Source: PXAP01 sp046483315
GTDB lineage: Bacteria > Bacteroidota > Bacteroidia > Bacteroidales > PUMT01
DNA: 55,290 nucleotides
Assembly: GCA_046483315.1 (NCBI GenBank)
Contig: JAWODJ010000055.1
Span: 1-55,290 of the forward strand
Direction: 5' to 3'
The position numbers were made by a program, and so were the translations under genes. This document shows, in pieces, positions 53,884-55,290 of this stretch. Positions within the stretch are counted from its first letter, which is position 1; each line of letters opens with the position of its first letter. The notes under the pieces were generated by a model, which made no database searches, was not told the origin of the DNA, and worked only from the letters and a program-made list of their open reading frames with translations.

Positions 53884-54207
53884 TTACAGCCTGTCTGTTT
53901 TCCAGGCAAGTATAAAATCATTCTCCGACAATCCGTTAATTGCATGTGTCCACAACTCGATCACAACCTTACCGTAGTATACGTGCATATCAGGATGGTG
54001 GCCCTCGTCCTCTGCAAGGTCTGCAACCTTATTCACAAAATCCATAGTATGCCTGAAATTCACAAAGGAATATTCTTTTGATATTTTTTGATTTTCCGTT
54101 ACACTCCATCCATCCTTAAGCTGATTTATATATTTCTCAACCTCTTTGGTATTAAGAGGAGGTATCCCACCTTCACAAGGTTTGCATTTCTTCTTTCCCA
54201 GATCCAT
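53884..54207 (-). CDS. Pterin-4a-carbinolamine dehydratase
   Basis: The 107-residue protein has the dehydratase core HHPDMHVYYGKVVIELWTHA, with His70, His71 and His88, and the first-helix region YSFVNFRHTMDFVNKVADLA. It dehydrates 4a-hydroxytetrahydrobiopterin in recycling of the pterin cofactor of aromatic amino acid hydroxylases. No hydroxylase gene is in the window. The Cys pair near the N-terminus (KKCKPCEGG) is found in some relatives. Confidence 0.94.
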   Translation of the reverse strand: MDLGKKKCKPCEGGIPPLNTKEVEKYINQLKDGWSVTENQKISKEYSFVNFRHTMDFVNKVADLAEDEGHHPDMHVYYGKVVIELWTHAINGLSENDFILAWKTDRL

Positions 54208-54891
54208 ATTTTTTTATTCAGGTTAAACATTAACTTTTTGTAATGTTACAGCCAGTTGAAATACTGCAGTAATCTTCTTTATTATGATTAACAATTGCAA
54301 AACGGATATTGTTCTGAACAAACAAAAAAAACAAAGATGAAAAACCTGTTTCCCGGGAAAATATTTAAAAAAATCAACTATTAACTGCAACCCGTTACTG
54401 CTTTTTTGAATCTATTATATAAATAAATGTCTATTCACTTTATCAAACAACAATATTTTAACCAGGAATCATTTTTAAAATCGCTCCGGGAATGAAAAGT
54501 CTGAATATTTTCTTCTTATACTGTTATTTAATGGCTCTGGCCCTAATAGAACTGGCAAACAGTCAATTAATCAAGCTTTTTAAAGGTCAGCAGGCTGTCA
54601 CAGTAAAAAGGTCATAAGCTCTGTTCATAAAACCATTAAACCGGACAAAAAAACCTTACCGTGGCCTCCCTGTCATTGTCCCGGCAATACTCTTATCTCA
54701 GAACCTTTCCCACAACTATCGTAAAAAATTTCTGAGGCTGCTGAATCTTTCTCTTTTTCATCTTTTGCATTGATCAGGTAATTTTTATAACTTGTTGATT
54801 TGAAAGATAAATAACCACTATATTACATACACCGGTGATCATTGCATATCTGATTATATGTAAGCCTGAAATATAAAATCCTGTACGTATA
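54208..54891. other. Long gap before leader copy C
   Basis: AT-rich region of about 684 bp. It contains a possible 41-codon gene (54492-54617) and a minus-strand open stretch near 54680-54840 that resembles no protein. No tRNA or riboswitch was seen. Confidence 0.35.
54492..54617 (+). CDS. Possible 41-residue membrane peptide
   Basis: The frame begins MKSLNIFFLYCYLMALALIE and contains one hydrophobic helix followed by a charged end (LIKLFKGQQ). GGGA just before the ATG is a weak ribosome-binding site. It could be a genuine small protein or chance; there is no family match. Confidence 0.2.
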   Translation: MKSLNIFFLYCYLMALALIELANSQLIKLFKGQQAVTVKRS

Positions 54892-55033
54892 AAACCCGCA
54901 TCAGCCTTCGGCAGACAAAATAACATGAACAAACCATGCGGGTTCCATCGGAATTGAAACACTGAGTATGAATTACCTGTTAAACATAATTAATTGAATA
55001 TTAAATTGATAAACCTACTTTATACAGATGAAA
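54892..55033 (+). repeat. Dispersed leader element, copy C
   Basis: The 142-bp copy runs from AAACCCGCATCAGCC to TTTATACAGATGAAA and differs from copy B (29615-29756, opposite strand) at 2 positions. Stem arms AACCCGCAT and ATGCGGGTT enclose a loop with GCCTTCGGC (a small inner hairpin) and ACATGAACAAACC. Its terminal ATG is the start of the gene at 55028. Confidence 0.92.
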
Positions 55034-55290
55034 ACAAGATTATTAATTTCCTTTACAGTTGCCATGTTTTTCAATGTGGCAGTAAATGCCGCCGTCTGGC
55101 GCATTAGCAATATAAGCGGCGCCGATGCTGATTTCACTTCAATTCAGGATGCCATTGACTCTCATCTTGTAGATTTCAGTGGTGACACTCTCTATATAGA
55201 ACCTTCGTCTGTTTCATATGGCAGTGTCACCCTGAATAAATCCCTTGTTATTATCGGCAACGGTTACTTCCTTGACGAAAATCCCGAAAC
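55028..55290 (+). CDS. Secreted protein, probably parallel beta-helix type (3' partial)
   Basis: 87 codons are visible before the window ends. A signal peptide (MKTRLLISFTVAMFFNVAVN, then AA) is followed by DADFTSIQDAIDSHLVDFSG, DTLYIEPSSVSYGSVTLNKS and LVIIGNGYFLDENPE. This is the usual start of right-handed beta-helix (pectate-lyase-like) surface proteins: a helix with FTSIQDAI, then I-x-x-G and L-x-I-x-G strands. The start codon comes from leader copy C. The full length and any sorting domain lie outside the window. Confidence 0.75.
   Translation, partial: MKTRLLISFTVAMFFNVAVNAAVWRISNISGADADFTSIQDAIDSHLVDFSGDTLYIEPSSVSYGSVTLNKSLVIIGNGYFLDENPE

Noticed and set aside
54774..54962. A 62-codon frame on the minus strand beginning MFQFRWNPHGLF
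   Set aside because: Most of it is the antisense of leader copy C, and the rest has no protein-like features. It is a by-product of the repeat.
1..55290. tRNA, rRNA, CRISPR array, insertion sequence or prophage
   Set aside because: No cloverleaf, direct-repeat array, transposase, integrase or phage structural gene was recognised on either strand.

Overview
The window comes from a bacterium of the phylum Bacteroidota, most likely the Bacteroidales/Marinilabiliales side. The evidence is a SusC/SusD polysaccharide locus with a one-protein sensor/LuxR-type regulator, a HYC_CC_PP protein beside a CusA-type pump, a DUF4954 protein, many lipoproteins, and several TAnnTTTG promoter boxes typical of this phylum. 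No rRNA, tRNA, CRISPR array, transposase or phage gene is visible.

Layout. 1-5.8 kb: the end of a macroglobulin-like (MG2) secreted protein, a NAL1-like trypsin-fold protein with a small stand-alone relative of its N-terminal domain, a membrane-anchored DUF1080 protein and an aldo/keto reductase. 5.9-13.3 kb, minus strand: DUF4954, a cold-shock-domain protein, a TrpB2-type tryptophan synthase beta chain, a PBP4-type peptidase and endonuclease IV. 13.5-17.3 kb, plus strand: a five-gene run of a 2-hydroxyacid dehydrogenase, three CDP-lipid enzymes (CdsA-like, CTP-dependent lipid kinase-like, CDP-alcohol phosphotransferase) and an outer-membrane lipoprotein. 17.4-28.7 kb, minus strand: a polysaccharide utilisation locus with two GH144-family (glycoamylase-fold) lipoproteins, a LamG-like surface lipoprotein, SusD, SusC and its regulator; the likely substrate is beta-1,2-glucan. 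28.7-30.5 kb: a metallophosphatase, a repeat-rich gap and an OsmC protein. 30.7-38.2 kb: a CusA/CusC/CusB-like metal efflux operon. 38.3-46.4 kb: lipoproteins, an MBL hydrolase, a CoA-disulfide-reductase-like flavoprotein, a C69 dipeptidase, LemA and an M48 protease. 46.8-54.2 kb: a stress-type cluster (CsbD, small membrane protein, SOD, TrkA-C membrane protein, Usp, cupin, DJ-1/PfpI), a methyltransferase, gene remnants and a pterin dehydratase. The window ends inside a secreted beta-helix-type protein.

Most unusual feature. A roughly 140-bp dispersed element occurs four times: upstream of trpB (variant, 10579-10782), twice in tandem near 29.6-29.9 kb, and just before the last gene (54892-55033). 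Two copies 25 kb apart, in opposite orientation, differ at only 2 of 142 positions. The elements share an imperfect stem, a TTGAAACACT box and a 3' end that runs into an ATGAAA; in the trpB and beta-helix copies that ATGAAA is the start of the gene. The 5' border of two copies is also ATGAAA and a third has ATAAAA. The most divergent copy keeps a stem despite changes on both arms. This looks like a mobile or recombining leader cassette.
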